DNA of 64,000 nucleotides from Salvelinus alpinus (taxonomy: Eukaryota; Chordata; Actinopteri; Salmoniformes; Salmonidae), in the NCBI RefSeq assembly GCF_045679555.1, contig NC_092099.1, positions 8,986,576 to 9,050,575 on the forward strand, written 5' to 3'. Position 1 is the stretch's first letter; every line of letters begins with the position of its first letter. Both the position numbers and the translations under genes were made by a program. Positions 13,604 through 25,096 of the stretch are shown in pieces. The notes under the pieces were generated by a model that saw nothing but the letters and a program-made list of their open reading frames with translations, searched no databases and was not told the origin of the DNA.

Positions 13604-14788
13604 TAATTTAAAAGTACAAACATGGATTTAGCAATCAGATTGCCCCTTTTTAAGGCAGTTTATGGTCAAGAATTTATAATGCCCAAATCATCCATTTCTA
13701 AAATGTACTGTGCATAGCTCATTGATGTAGTTTTGAGTAAATATATATTTGGTGCCCATTTCATGAGATCCTTGCCCAAGCTTGTGACATCTCAAGAAGG
13801 AAAAGCTGACATAACTGGTATTATACATACTGAGCCAAACTCATGAGGGCTGCCTTTGTGAGACGCTTACATTGATGTTAATGCCATCTGGTGGCTATTA
13901 GTGATATCTTGCTGATGGATCACATCTGTCTCCTGATGGTAGTACATTGCAGCTAAGGCAAGATATAGGTGCATTTGCTCATCTATCGTGTTATGTGCCT
14001 TTTAATTCCTTGAGCCATCTGATTTTGCTAGGGTTTTTTGTTTTTAATATTACCAATCAAATAGACCATATGAGTATCCATTAATTGATTGACACTGTTT
14101 CATAGAGGCCTGTAATGACAAACAGAAAAAGAGGCATACATCACACAGACCCATTTTATCCTTTTATTAGTAGCCTATGCGTATATCACATCTACACACT
14201 TCAGTTGGTTGGTGTAGTAAATGTACTGGTTCTCTGCAGGCAATAGAGGTCTTCTCTGCATATTATGTGAGCAGTTTCAATATTGTAGTATTTGTGGGCA
14301 CTGAAACTGATTTGTGCCTATTATTTGCCTAAAGAGTTGAGGTATTTGATGACAAGCAAGCCTCCTATATCCACTAGAATAGTCCAAATTTGTCAAACAG
14401 TCTGGTCTTTGTTCTACATAACTATTCTTACCCAATAGCTGGTCTGAATTTCCCAGGAATAATTGGCAATGAAGTTGGAATTGTTTAGGGGTGTGTGCGT
14501 TTGGTGCTCACACGTGTTGCAAACTCTCGTACTGAGGAGAAGTCTTTTTCGTCATTTTTTCCAGCAATGAGCTGCACACTTCTGGCAGTTGAGAGGTTGT
14601 CGTTATAGAGTCGGGTTAGACACCATTCTTGAGAAATCCAAATAGTAAAATATGATTCAATAAAAATGTAAGTTGAATATTGCATAGTTTATTCTAGGTA
14701 CTGCCTCACTCTCAGGAGCTATACAAAATGGTGTAGGCCTATATAGTCTGTTTTGCTCACTTTTTATCCACTCTTCCCCCCCATATAG
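13604..14788 (+). other. Probable 5' intron of the connexin gene
   Basis: No exon or repeat recognised. It ends in a pyrimidine-rich stretch and the acceptor CCATATAG at 14781-14788, 36 bases before the connexin start codon. That is the usual place for the 5'UTR intron of a connexin gene. Confidence 0.5.
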
Positions 14789-14824
14789 AGTTGAGTGTCC
14801 CTCTCCCCCCACTCCGGAGTCACC

Positions 14825-16171
14825 ATGAGCTGGAGTTTCCTGACTCGTCTCTTGGATGAGATCTCCAACCATTCCACCTTTGTGGGCAAGATCTGGCTCA
14901 CGCTGCTCATCGTCTTCCGCATTGTGTTGACGGCTGTAGGAGGCGAATCCATCTACTACGATGAACAGAGCAAGTTTGTGTGCAATACGCACCAGCCCGG
15001 TTGCGAAAATGTGTGCTACGACGCTTTTGCGCCGCTCTCGCACATCCGTTTCTGGGTCTTCCAGGTGATCATGATCACCACCCCCACCGTCATGTACCTG
15101 GGCTTCGCCATGCACAAGATTGCCCGCATGGACGACGAGGAATACAGGCCCCGTGGTAGGAGAATGCCCATGGTGAGCCTAGGGACCAACCGGAACTACG
15201 AGGAGGCGGAGGATAATGGTGAGGAGGATCCCATGATTTCGGAGGAGATTGAGGTGGAGAAGGAGAAGAAGAAAGAGGAGAAGCCCAACAAGAAGCATGA
15301 CGGGCGCCGGCGCATCAAGCGCAATGGCCTCATGAAGGTGTACATCTTCCAGCTGTTGTCGCGTGCTGCTTTCGAGGTCTCCTTCCTGTTCGGCCAGTAT
15401 ATCCTCTACGGCCTGAAGGTGTCTCCCTCGTACGTGTGCACACGCTCCCCCTGCCCGCACACGGTGGACTGCTTTGTGTCGCGCCCCACAGAGAAGACCA
15501 TCTTCTTGCTCATCATGTACGGGGTGAGTGCCCTCTGTCTGCTCTTCACCTTGCTGGAGATCCTCCACCTGGGCTATAGCGGCATCCGGGACTGTCTCTG
15601 CCGCCCTCGTCCTCGCCCCCCAATTCCCCACCAACTGGCTAGCCAGCGTCCAACACTATGTGGCCACCGGGTGCCCACAGCTCCTCCAGGCTACAACACA
15701 GCTCTGAAGAAGGACCCCAAGGGCATGCGGTTGGACTACAACCTGGGCGACTCGGGCCGTGAGTCGTTTGGGGATGAGACTTCACAGCGGGAGCTGGAGA
15801 GGCTGAGGAGGCACCTGAAGCTGGCCCAGCAGCACCTGGACCTGGCCCACCTGAACGAGGACACCAGCAGTCCGTCGCGGAGCAGCAGCCCAGAGTCCAA
15901 CGGGACGGCCGTGGAGCAGAACCGCCTCAACTTTGCCCAGGAGAAGCAGAGCAGCACCTGCGAGAAAGGTGTGTTTATCTGGGCTCTGGCATGCATCACA
16001 AAAAGTATAACATGTTGGTTTTAAGATAATACTTCTGTAGTATTTTGCATGTAATTGTCATTTTACAGTGGTTCGAATAAATTAATGGATGTTGTGGATT
16101 AGGTACAATTATTGTCTACTTGAAACTGACATTACATTTTTCTCCTTTTGCCTCCAGGTTTGCGAGCCTAA
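14825..16171 (+). CDS. gjc1: Gap junction gamma-type connexin (Cx45/Cx43.4-like); exons 14825-15968 and 16158-16171
   Basis: Forms hexameric hemichannels that pair between neighbouring cells as gap junctions. I start it at the CACCATG at 14825 ([10 protein letters not shown]), because all gamma connexins begin this way; the in-frame ATG 30 bases upstream is in the leader. Visible parts: N-terminal helix 1-19; TM1 about 20-40; first extracellular loop with Cys 53, 60, 64 (CX6CX3C); TM2 about 75-95; acidic/lysine-rich cytoplasmic loop 100-170; TM3 about 172-195; second loop with Cys 205, 210, 216 (CX4CX5C); TM4 about 225-248; then a basic, Ser-rich tail. A canonical 189-bp intron (GT at 15969, pyrimidine tract, AG at 16157) would end the protein KGLRA-stop at 386 residues. 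Unspliced, the frame runs to 16024 (399 residues). Family membership is certain. The choice between gjc1 and a fish-specific gamma paralogue, and the last exon, are inference. Confidence 0.9.
15969..16157 (+). other. Probable short C-terminal intron of the connexin gene
   Basis: The donor is GAAAG|GTGTGT. The acceptor TTTTTCTCCTTTTGCCTCCAG is preceded by a good pyrimidine tract. Removing 189 bases joins codon 382 to LRA and a TAA at 16169. Connexin coding regions are usually uninterrupted, so transcripts are needed to prove use. Confidence 0.6.
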
Positions 16172-18480
16172 CTTCTTCATTTGCCCACCTGGCCCTCTTA
16201 TGATATATTCTCACATCTGGGACAGTGAGGGTATGAGGGAGCATTGTGTGGGAACAGTTGTTGTGTATATGTGACTCGAGGAGGATTAATTGGTCTGCCT
16301 TTCAGTATTTAGGCCAGTGAACGCTCAACTGAAACATGCCAAACTCAACGAGTAGGCTCTTCCTACCCAGCTACACTTGACCATGTCTGAAGATCCAAAG
16401 TGACCCAACTGTTTTCAGAACATGTCTATTAGTCTCTCAGGGCAGCTGTGCTGTTTTGTTGAACTTCCTTTAGTAGTTTGTAGTTATTCCTCTTTGCTGG
16501 AGTTTAGAGGGGTCCATCTCAAGTTGGCCTTGAACCTTAAACTGGAGTTTACATTTCAGCCATTCCAAGAGGGTAAGGTCAAGCAAAGTGTGTCACAAAA
16601 CCATGTCAAATGAGTTTTTTTGGTGAGGAATACGGAACCACAGTGAGTCAGTGTTTGAACTGATATGGTAATAGACAAGGCTCTCTGCTGTTGAGCATAA
16701 GAAAAGGTACTAAGTGGCCAATTCAGAGGGTGTTGGTGATATTATGGAGTGAATAACTGTCTTCCATGTGCAACAGCTTACAATTAGTGAATGGTTAAAA
16801 CTGTGTGTCAACCACCAGTCATAACTGTTATATTTGAGTTGTAGCACACCAACAGCAATACGTAGTTTGCAGAAATAACCTACTTTGATCATGAAACCCC
16901 CCCCAAATCTGATGCCAAGTCTGGGAACTGGAAGCCTTTTTTGGCACCTTTGTCCAAAGGATCAAAAACCTGGGTAATGCTTGAATTCATGTACATTATC
17001 TTGTATGTTTATGTAACACATGCTTTTGATACTGTTCTTTCATTTAGTTTTATATGGTAAATGTTTGGATGATGTTGACACTTGGAAGTGCAAAATGAAG
17101 CCTTTAAGGCAGTGGTATTCAAAGTTGTGGTCATGCCCAAATAGTTTTGTACACATTTTTGTATGGGACAAACATTTTGAGAAAGATGATTAGGGGGATA
17201 AAAATTGTGTTCAGTAAATGTATCTATTGGTTTCTTCATTTTGATAACCTTCAATTCATCACACTTTCATCTCTTATTTGTTGATGTAAAGATTGGAATT
17301 CACCCCCAAAAAAATCATTTACGGTTGTCATTAGATTCGGTCGGGGTGGGGTTGCAATACATTTTTGCGAGGGTGGGGAAATGGGCTCCCGCTAAACATT
17401 TTTGAATACCACTGCTTTAAGGCCACTGTGACCAACTAGTAACAAGTATGAAGTTCCCTGCTTGGTGGGGGGGGGGTTAACCCCCAACTCTGGGTTATTT
17501 TTTATACATTGTGTGTTTTCCCTGAATATTTGTGTCTTTGTTACTTCTCTACACATTTCAAAATCTATGCTCGGTTCAGTGTTCATTGAGGCAGTGAGTA
17601 TGTTTACATGCACACTAATAATTAGATGTTAAACTTATGGCAATAGGCTGAGTATGGCAATAGTCATGTAAACACTACTCTGCTCATCTTGAATCGGCGT
17701 AATGTTAAAATCGAAGTAAGCATACGCTGATTAAAATACCTGGTTTTCTGAAATCTGTAGAATTATTAAGATGGCTGATTCGGCGTTCCAGCTGTGTATT
17801 TGATCTGCCATGTGCCAGCACCAGTAGTGCACGCCTCCCTCTTATCTGCAAGTGAGTTTGGGAAAACTGAAAGGATGCATCTTAGAAATGGTTCACATAC
17901 AAACTTTATATGTCCGAACTCAGAATCAAATAGGTGTCAGAAAAATAACATGGTCCGATGTTTATTTTGATGATTTTCTGCATTTATTGAAGTCCCATTA
18001 GGTAGCCTGATAACATACGTGAAAAAAGATTATTAGGGAAATTGTTCTTGCAAGGCTTTTAAACAAACTATTATATATTAATCTGGCTATGCACGAACCG
18101 TATTGTGTGCATGTTACCGTACTCTGATGCAAATCAAATTCAAAAGCCATAAACTGTTAAGAATGCCTCCCCCATGCTCCAGTCTGTTTTATCTTCTAAC
18201 AGTTAAAACAACCCAATGCCTTGACCATGATCTATAATGCAAATGTTCATGTTATCTTTTGAAGGTTAAAATGATCCGATGCCTTGAATGTGATCTGATG
18301 CTGTCAGAGCACTCTAACAGCAGTGCCATTAAGTGTAAACTCATCTCAAACTATTTTTTGATACTTGCTTTAGTACTTTTTTTATTTCTTAAACTTTTTC
18401 AAATAAATTCATGTCTACCTTGAGTATCTGCAAGTTGTATGTAATGCAATGTGTAGGCTGGTATATATTAGCTGTGTACA
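16172..18480 (+). other. Connexin 3' flank, probable 3'UTR
   Basis: About 2.3 kb with no transposon recognised, unusual for this window and consistent with a 3'UTR. AATAAA occurs at 18402-18407 and is a candidate poly(A) signal; another, at about 16076, is very close to the stop. A short imperfect duplication with the core ATGCCTTGA lies near 18220-18300. Small open frames look like chance. Confidence 0.45.
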
Positions 18481-18530
18481 TTTTCTGTCTACAATATAAC
18501 ACTGAATTGTGCCAGTAAAATATCTTGGCA

Positions 18531-18780
18531 CGGCCCAGTACATCACTGGGGCCGAGCTCCCTGCCATTCAGGACCTCTATACCAAGTGGTCTCTGCTACC
18601 ACACGGCAAGCGGTACCGATACACCAAGTCTGGAACCAACAGGACCCTGAACAGCTTCTACACCCCCAAGCCATGAGACTAAATAGTCTGGGTAGGTATC
18701 TGGTTAACTATCTGCCTAGACACTTTACCCCTACATATCTACCTGTTAAGGCAGGTTGCCTATTTAAGAATGCACTGGGT
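18531..18780 (+). mobile_element. LINE 3'-end fragment
   Basis: Reads LPAIQDLYTKW and RYTKSGTNRTLNSFYTPKP-stop, then a block of CTACATATCTACCTGTTAA type. This is the C-terminus and 3' tail common to a salmonid non-LTR family whose tail also appears at 29083-29817. Upstream coding sequence is absent. Confidence 0.7.
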
Positions 18781-18784
18781 GAGG

Positions 18785-19480
18785 TAGGAGCTCAAACGGT
18801 TAAAGGACAAGGATAGGGCAGTAAGACTTGATGTTCAGGTTTAGCGAGTATGAGCCCACATTTATTTTCTTCTTTCAAATCATTTCCAGCATTGATTTGT
18901 ATGTGCTAAGAAAAACATTTACATGAGCATATTTCATATAAAGAATTCACATGATCATATTGTATATCATAAATATTACTTGTCGTACACAACAATCTCA
19001 TAGCCAGTAGCCAAACCATAATTATATCGAACCGATTATTTCCATGTCATAAACAATAATTCCCTCTAAAGAAATGACAAAATAAATTCATTTCCAGGCA
19101 TATCCAACATAACCATCAAAACATTCTACCACTATTGAAAACAGTGCATCTTCAGAAGCACATTGATTGACACAAACCAGAAAGGAAAATGGAAATATAT
19201 GGTGGGTTACTCAAGTTGGAAATTGGACACATGCACATAGAGGAAATAAAAGTTCTTCCAAGGCATGGATTGTTCTTCGGTGAGGTTTAACGGTGGTTGG
19301 CATCCTATATGTTGCATTACTGCCCCCAACTGAACTGTAATATATATATCCATTACACTTTGTGATACAAAATTGAAAGGGGAAACATATATATTTTTAA
19401 ATTACCCTACACTCATTAAAACCCATCTCCTTATTCCACTACTTTACCTATCTGATTCTACCACAGGCCGACAACCCAGA
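18785..19480. other. No gene seen
   Basis: AT-rich spacer with no recognised exon or repeat. Confidence 0.4.
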
Positions 19481-20440
19481 GGACTGGACACTACCACTCA
19501 ACACACCCTGTAACTCTTCTGAAGTCAAATCTCCTACCCCCAAGTACTTCTCTGCAGCTGCCACCACAACATCTATTTTCGGTGATTTACGTTCCATTTC
19601 TGCAGTACAGTTGATAACCGTTGCTGTGAACGCTAAGAAGCCAACCCTACTGAAGCGTATCAGTTATTGGCCTGTCCCTCTGTGCTGTCACATATCTACT
19701 ATTCACAGGGATCCTGTCAGAATCCCTCACCCATCTTCCTCTACATTCTTCACTGCCTCAGCATATGACACCTTCTGCACTACTCTGACTCTAGTCACCT
19801 CAACCTGCTTTTCTTACGCCAGATACTTCCGATACCCAGCAACATGTGCACCTCTACAGTTGACTCATACAACTTTATCCACTGAAACTACACAATCCTC
19901 TATCCCATGCCCTCCTGCACACTTCCCACATATTGGAATCTCCCTCCTACACACTGCTGCGACATGACCATAATTGTTGCGTTTGTGGGGAATTCACTGT
20001 GCTAACAGGATAACGGCAGGCGTCACAAACTCCAGGAATCTTCAACTTCAATTGCTCCTCCTCCACACTTAATGCTACCCCAGAAATCACTCCTTTCAAT
20101 GGTGCCCTGTCCCTAAGAGAAAAGCAAAAAACAGATATTGACCCAAGTTGCATCGCACGGAGCGTCTGCTCCCTCTGATCTGAAGAAACACAAACATCAC
20201 AAGTCCACTTCGGATTACCTTCACAGACTCAACAGCACCCACTATCTTTTCCGCCCAACCTGAAACCACCCATGGATCAGCCAAAAGGCCTGGTTCCACC
20301 CTCCTCAAAAATCTCACTTCCACTGGACCAAATGTATCTTTATCATAACCATGTCCATCAATGCAAGGCTCAGTCTCCTCACAACACCTTCTACCCCTTT
20401 CATTTTACCTCCAGAACTCGAACTGGTGTCCGGCTCACTC
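19481..20440 (-). pseudogene. LINE ORF1 (gag-like zinc-knuckle protein), broken
   Basis: Reads leftwards as an ORF1-type RNA-binding protein of a non-LTR retrotransposon. The upstream part (about 20300-20100) gives VSGWAEKIVGAVESVKVIRS and RCNLGQYLFFAF. Then come zinc knuckles: a damaged first one (NNYGHVAAVC, lacking its first cysteines), an intact second one (CGKCAGGHGIEDC, CX2CX3HX4C, about 19892-19930) and the start of a third (VNCRGAHVAGYR). The C-terminal part is rich in charged residues. Stops and frame changes interrupt it. It runs opposite to the reverse transcriptase next door (20458), so the two come from different elements or from an inversion. Confidence 0.75.
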
Positions 20441-20457
20441 TGAACGTGACACCAATA

Positions 20458-21235
20458 TTCAAAGGGGGAGACACTCTAGATCCAAACTGTTATAGACCTA
20501 AATCCATCCTTCCCTGCCTTTCTAAAGTCTTCGAAAGCCAAGTTTATAAATAGATCACGACCATTTTGATTCCCACCGTACCTTCTTCGCTATGCAATCT
20601 GGTTTCCGAGCTGGTCATGGGTGCACCTCAGCCATGCTCAAGGTCCTAAACGATATCACAACCGCCATCGATAAAAGGCAGTACTGTGCAGCCGTCTTCA
20701 TCGACCTGGCCAAGGCTTTCGACACTGTCAATCACCTCATTCTTATCGGCAGACTCAACAGCCTTGGTTTCTCAAATGGCTGCCTCGCCTGGTTCACCAA
20801 CTACTTCTCAGACAGAGTTCAGTGTGTCAAATCGGAGGGCCTGTTGTCCGGACCTCTGGCAGTCTCTATGGAGGTGCCACAGTGTTGAATTCTCGGGCCG
20901 ACTCTTTTCTCTGTGTATATCAATGATGTCGCTCTTGCTGCTGGTGATTCTCTGATCCACCTCTACGCAGACGACACCATTCTGTATACATCTGGCCATT
21001 CTTTGGACACTGTGTTAACAAACCTCCAGACGAGCTTCAATGCCATACAACACTCCTTCGTGGCCTCCAATGCTCTTAAATGCTAGTAAAATGAAATGCG
21101 TGCTTTTCAACCGATCGCTGCCAGCACCCGTTTCTGACTTGGAATATGTGGACAACTACAAATAGTCTGGTTAGACTGTAAACTCTCCTTCGAGACTCAC
21201 ATTAAACATCTCCAATCAAAAATTAAATCTGGATT
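20458..21235 (+). pseudogene. LINE reverse transcriptase fragment (family B), broken
   Basis: Palm-domain relic of a non-LTR retrotransposon. Visible in order: QSGFRAGHGCTSAML (20592 onward), the first catalytic Asp in FIDLAKAFDTVNH, the VPQC-stop-ILGPTLFSVYIND turn with a stop where Gly should be (about 20884), and the catalytic YADDTILYTSG at 20964-20975. It ends in DLEYVDNYK followed by a stop, where the text breaks into a Tc1 copy. The endonuclease and C-terminus are missing. The same family is found at 32811-34840 (minus) and 45957-47733 (plus). Confidence 0.9.
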
Positions 21236-21249
21236 TAATCTCTATTATA

Positions 21250-22555
21250 CTTGGGTTAAACGTTACGGGTAGCCTTCCACAAGCTTCCCACAATAAGTTG
21301 GGTGAATTTTGGCCCATTCCTCCTGACAGAGCTGGTGTAACTGAGTCAGGTTTGTAGGCCTCCTTGCTCGCGCACGCTTTTTTAGTTCTGCCCACAAATG
21401 TTCTATGGGATTGGGGTCAGGGCTTTGTGATGGCCACTCCAATACCTTGACTTTGTTGTCCTTAAGCCATTTTGCCACAACTTTGGAAGTATGCTTGGGG
21501 TCATTGTCCATTTGGAAGACCCATTTGCGACCAAGCTTTAAATTCCTGACTGATGTTTTGAGATGTTGCTTCAATATACATAATTGTCCGTCCTCATGAT
21601 GCTATCTATTTTGTGAAGTGCACCAGTCCCTCCTGCAGCAAAGCACCCCCACAACATGATGCTGCCACCCCCGTGCTTCATGGTTGGGATGGTGTTCTTC
21701 GACTTGCAAGCCTCCCCTTTTTCCTCCAAACATAACGATGGTCATTATGGCCAAGCAGTTACATTTTTGTTTCATCAGACCAGAGGACATTTCTCCAAAA
21801 AGTACAATATTTGTCCCCATGTGCAGTTGCAAACCTTTTTTTATGGCGGCTTTGGAGCAGTGGCTTCTTCCTTGCTGAGCGGCCTTTCAGTTTGTCGATA
21901 TAGTACTCGTTTTACTGTGGATATAGATACTTTTGTACCTGCTTCCTCCAGCATCTTCACAAGGTTCCTTTGTTGTTGTTCTGGGATTGATTTGCACTTT
22001 TCGCACCAAACTACGTTCATCTCTAGGAGACAGAATGTGCGTACCATTGTTTGTACAGATGAACGTGGTACCTTCAGGCGTTTGGAAATTGCTCCCAAGG
22101 AGGAACCAGACTTGTGGAGGTCTACAATTTTTTGTCTGAGTTCTTGGCTGATTTCTTTTGATTTTCCCATGATGTCAAGCAAAGAGGCACTGAGTTTGAA
22201 GGTAGGCCTTGAAATACATCCACAGTTACACCCCCAATTGACTCAAATTATGTACATTAGCCTATCAGAAGCTTCTAAAGACATTACATAATTTTTTTTG
22301 AATTTTCCAAGCTTTTTAAAGGCACAGTCAACTTAGTGTATGTAAACTTCTGACCAACTGGAATTGTGGTACTTTGAATTGTAAGTGAAATAATCTATCT
22401 GTAAACAATTGTTGGAAAAATTACTTGTGTCATGCACAAAGTAGATGTCTTAACCGACTTGCCAAAACTATAGTTTGTTAAGAATTTGTGGAGTGGTTGA
22501 AAAACGAGTTTTAATGACTCCAACCTAAGTGTTTGTAAACTTCCGACTTCAACTG
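21250..22555 (-). mobile_element. Tc1/mariner transposon copy 2, left end lost
   Basis: Same family as 1-1532. The left inverted repeat and the stop region are missing; the element begins abruptly inside the C-terminal codons (about 21250), following the LINE relic. The right end is intact, finishing in ACTTCAACTG at 22555 with a TA. Without a left end it cannot move. Confidence 0.92.
21263..22170 (-). pseudogene. Broken Tc1 transposase (copy 2)
   Basis: The DNA-binding half starts [15 protein letters not shown] at 22170. The catalytic half (21574-21263) shows [11 protein letters not shown] and IEHLWAELKK. The two are in different frames, with damage between about 21600 and 21850. The C-terminus is cut by the left-end loss. 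Confidence 0.9.
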
Positions 22556-23264
22556 TATATAGCCATTTAAAAAAAAACATATATATACTTTTTTTTTTTT
22601 AACCCTGTTTATTTTTTCCCCCATAATTAGCTATTATTATCTGAAGTAATGTAGGCAATTTATGCAAAGGATTTTTACCTCAGCAGTCTCGCCATTTACA
22701 AAATTACATTATGGCAAGCAATTGTTATATTAGCAAACAATTATTGTGAATCATCCTATATTGTCCCTAACATCTTTTACTCCCTCGCAACAGTTGTGGG
22801 ATACACACACTCATCCACACTCAACCCCATTCCCCCACAACAACCATGACTGACATTCTCAACAGCTGCACCATCCCAGAGCCCAACTCAAGAAAGGTCT
22901 TGATTTACGAATGCATATACAGTTGCAGCTGTATGAGAAGCCCTGCAAAACTGTGCAAAAATAAAATGGGCAGAAATGGGGAGATTTTATTAACCATTGT
23001 CATGTCCTAGATGATGGAGGTCAGATATACCCCCTTCCCCTGAATCACCCACAGCATGGTACCCCATATTGACCATATTCCCAAGCATATCCATGCAGTC
23101 AGACCTTTGATTGTGTGCCACCAGGGCCACAATAATATTCCCCCTCTCTGAATGTCCGAGTGTGACCCCCTCCCCATGGGTTAAGTCTGTTTCTGGCCAT
23201 TTTGAGCCTGTAATCGAACCCACAAATGCTGATGCTCCAGATACTCAACTAGTCTAAAGAAGGC
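22556..23264. other. No gene seen
   Basis: Spacer with A- and T-runs at its left edge. The minus-strand frame at 22990-23223 has no recognisable domain. Confidence 0.35.
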
Positions 23265-24069
23265 CAGTTTTATTGCTTCTTTAAACAGCACAATAGTTTT
23301 CAGCTGTGCTAACATAATTGCAAAAGGGTTTTCTAATGATCAATTACCCTTTTAAAATGATAAACGTGCATTAACTAACACAACGTGCCATTGGAACACA
23401 CGAGTGATGGTTGCTGATAATGGGCCTATGTAGATATTCCATAAAAAATCTGCCGTTTCCAGCTACAATAGTCATTTACAAAATTAACAATGTCTGATCA
23501 ATTTGATGTTATTTTAATGGACAAAAAATGTGCTTTTCTTTCAAAAACAATGACATTTCTAAGTGACCCCAAACTTCTTATTTTTTACCCTTTTTTTCTC
23601 CCCAATTTCGTGGTATCCAATTGGTAGTAGTTACAGTCTTGTCTCATCGCTGCAACTCCCGTACGGACTCGGGAGAGGCGAAGGTCGAGAACCATGCGTC
23701 CTCCGAAACACAACCCAACCAAGCCGCACTGCTTCTTGACACAACGCACATCCAACCCGGAAGCCAGCCGCACCAATGTTTCGGAGGAAACACCGTACAC
23801 CTGGCGACCTGGTCAGCGTGCACTGCGCCCGGCCCGCCACAGGAGTCACTAGTGCACGATGAGACAAGGATATCCCTGCTGGCCAAACCCTCCCTAACCC
23901 GGACGACGCTGGGCCAATTGTGCGTCGCCCCATGGACCTCCCGATCGCGGCCGGCTGCGAGAGAGCCTGGGCTCGAACCCAGAATCTCTGGTGGCACAGC
24001 TAGCACTGCGATGCAGTGCCTTAGACCACTGCGCCACCCGGGAGGCCGTGACCCCAAATTTTTTTACGG
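23265..24069 (+). mobile_element. Tc1-like 3'-end remnant split by a SINE
   Basis: Starts near GAAGGCCAGTTTTATTGCTT, carries the GATATTCCATAAAAAATCTG and CTAAGTGACCCCAAACTT blocks typical of one Tc1-like family, and resumes after the SINE with TTTTACGGTATTGTATA (24062). No transposase codons were recognised in it. Confidence 0.65.
23577..24048 (-). repeat. Long tRNA-derived SINE with 13-bp target duplication
   Basis: On the minus strand it begins CGGCCTCCCGGGTGGCGCAG, with A box TGGCGCAGTGG and B box GGTTCGAGCCC (complement at 23969-23979), the body common to salmonid SINEs, and an extra downstream part ending at a T/A-rich tail at 23577. It is flanked by TGACCCCAAACTT (23564-23576) and TGACCCCAAATTT (24049-24061), a 12/13 match. 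Both promoter boxes look intact. The exact family name is uncertain. Confidence 0.9.
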
Positions 24070-24118
24070 TATTGTATATCCATTTGTACACACAATACCC
24101 CATGATGTCAAAGTGTTA

Positions 24119-24778
24119 TTATGTTTCTATGTTTTTAGAAATGTTTATAAATTTAAAATGAAAATGTAACGGCTTTCGTCGGTAGAAGGAGAGGAGGACC
24201 AAAGCGCAGCGTGGTATGTATCCATATTTATTAGAATACTCTTCCGCATAACACGGTGTCTGCCCGTACTCTCGCTCTCCACGGTAAGCCCGGGAAGTTG
24301 GCGCAGGTCTCCTACCTGACTTCGCCACACTCCCCTTTAGACCCCCCCCAATAATTTTTGGGGGCTGTCTCTCGGGCTTCCTACCGCGTCGTCGTGCTGC
24401 CTCCATTCGCCGGTATCCCTCCGCACATTGCTCCATAGAATCCCAGGCGGGCTCCGGCACTCTCCATGGGTCGACCGACCACCTGTCTATCTCTTCCCAA
24501 GTTGTAACACATTCCACATTCTGCTGCCGAGCTAGCTCCTCAAAACGCCGCCTCTCTGCTTTCGCTGCCTCCAGCTCTGCCTTGGGGCGGCGATATTCCC
24601 CTGGCTGTGCCCAGGGTCCTCTCCCGTCTAGGATTTCCTCCCACGTCCAGGAGTCTTGACATCGCTGCTGCTGCTGCACGTTACCACGCTGCTTGGTCCG
24701 AGTTTGGTGGGTGATTCTGTAACGGCTTTCGTCGGTAGAAGGAGAGGAGGACCAAAGCGCGGCGTGGTATGTATCCAT
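24119..24778 (-). pseudogene. Truncated ORF of the LTR element, starting inside the LTR
   Basis: The open frame starts MDTYHAALWSSSPSTDESRY in the LTR, crosses into the internal region and gives SWTWEEILDGRGPWAQPGEY and RPKAELEAAKAERRRFEELA. These match the 30206 ORF closely (WTWEEILDGKGPWTQPGEY, PPKAELEAAKAERRWYEEAA). After GQTPCYAEE it falls back into LTR sequence because of the internal deletion and then runs into flanking DNA. The N-terminal third of the protein is therefore preserved and the proline-rich repeat part lost. Function unknown. Confidence 0.85.
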
Positions 24779-25096
24779 ATTTATTAGAATACTTCTTCAA
24801 TACTAACAAAACAATAAACAAACGAAAACCAACGAAGCTACAGTCCTGAACTAGAGAACATAAACCACATGAACGCACGAACAGGAACAATCACCCACAA
24901 ACAAACAGTGAAAACAGGCTACCTTAATATGGTTCCCAATCAGAGACAATGACAAACACCTGCCTCTGATTGAGAACCATATTAGGCCAAACAACAAACC
25001 CAACATAGAAACACAAAACATAGAATTCCCACCCAGCTCACGTCCTGACCAACTAAACAAAGACTAAACAAAGGAAATAAGGTCAGGGACGTGACA
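24165..25096 (-). mobile_element. Internally deleted LTR retroelement, 5-bp target duplication
   Basis: Minus orientation. The complete 5' LTR is 24718-25096 (TGTCACGTCC to GCCGTTACA in element sense). The internal part, 24241-24717, is followed by only the last 75 or so bases of the 3' LTR (24165-24240). The target duplication GAAAA is at 24160-24164 and 25097-25101. The deletion joins internal sequence straight to the R/U5 end. The LTR holds the conserved hairpin (24925-24943 paired with 24962-24980). It is a relative of the complete element at 29898. Confidence 0.93.

Noticed and set aside
15179..15999. Open frames antisense to the connexin
   Set aside because: They mirror the biased codon use of the real exon; no domain of their own.
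23969..24048. Functional tRNA gene
   Set aside because: A and B boxes belong to a SINE head; the downstream SINE body and target duplications show it is a retroposon.
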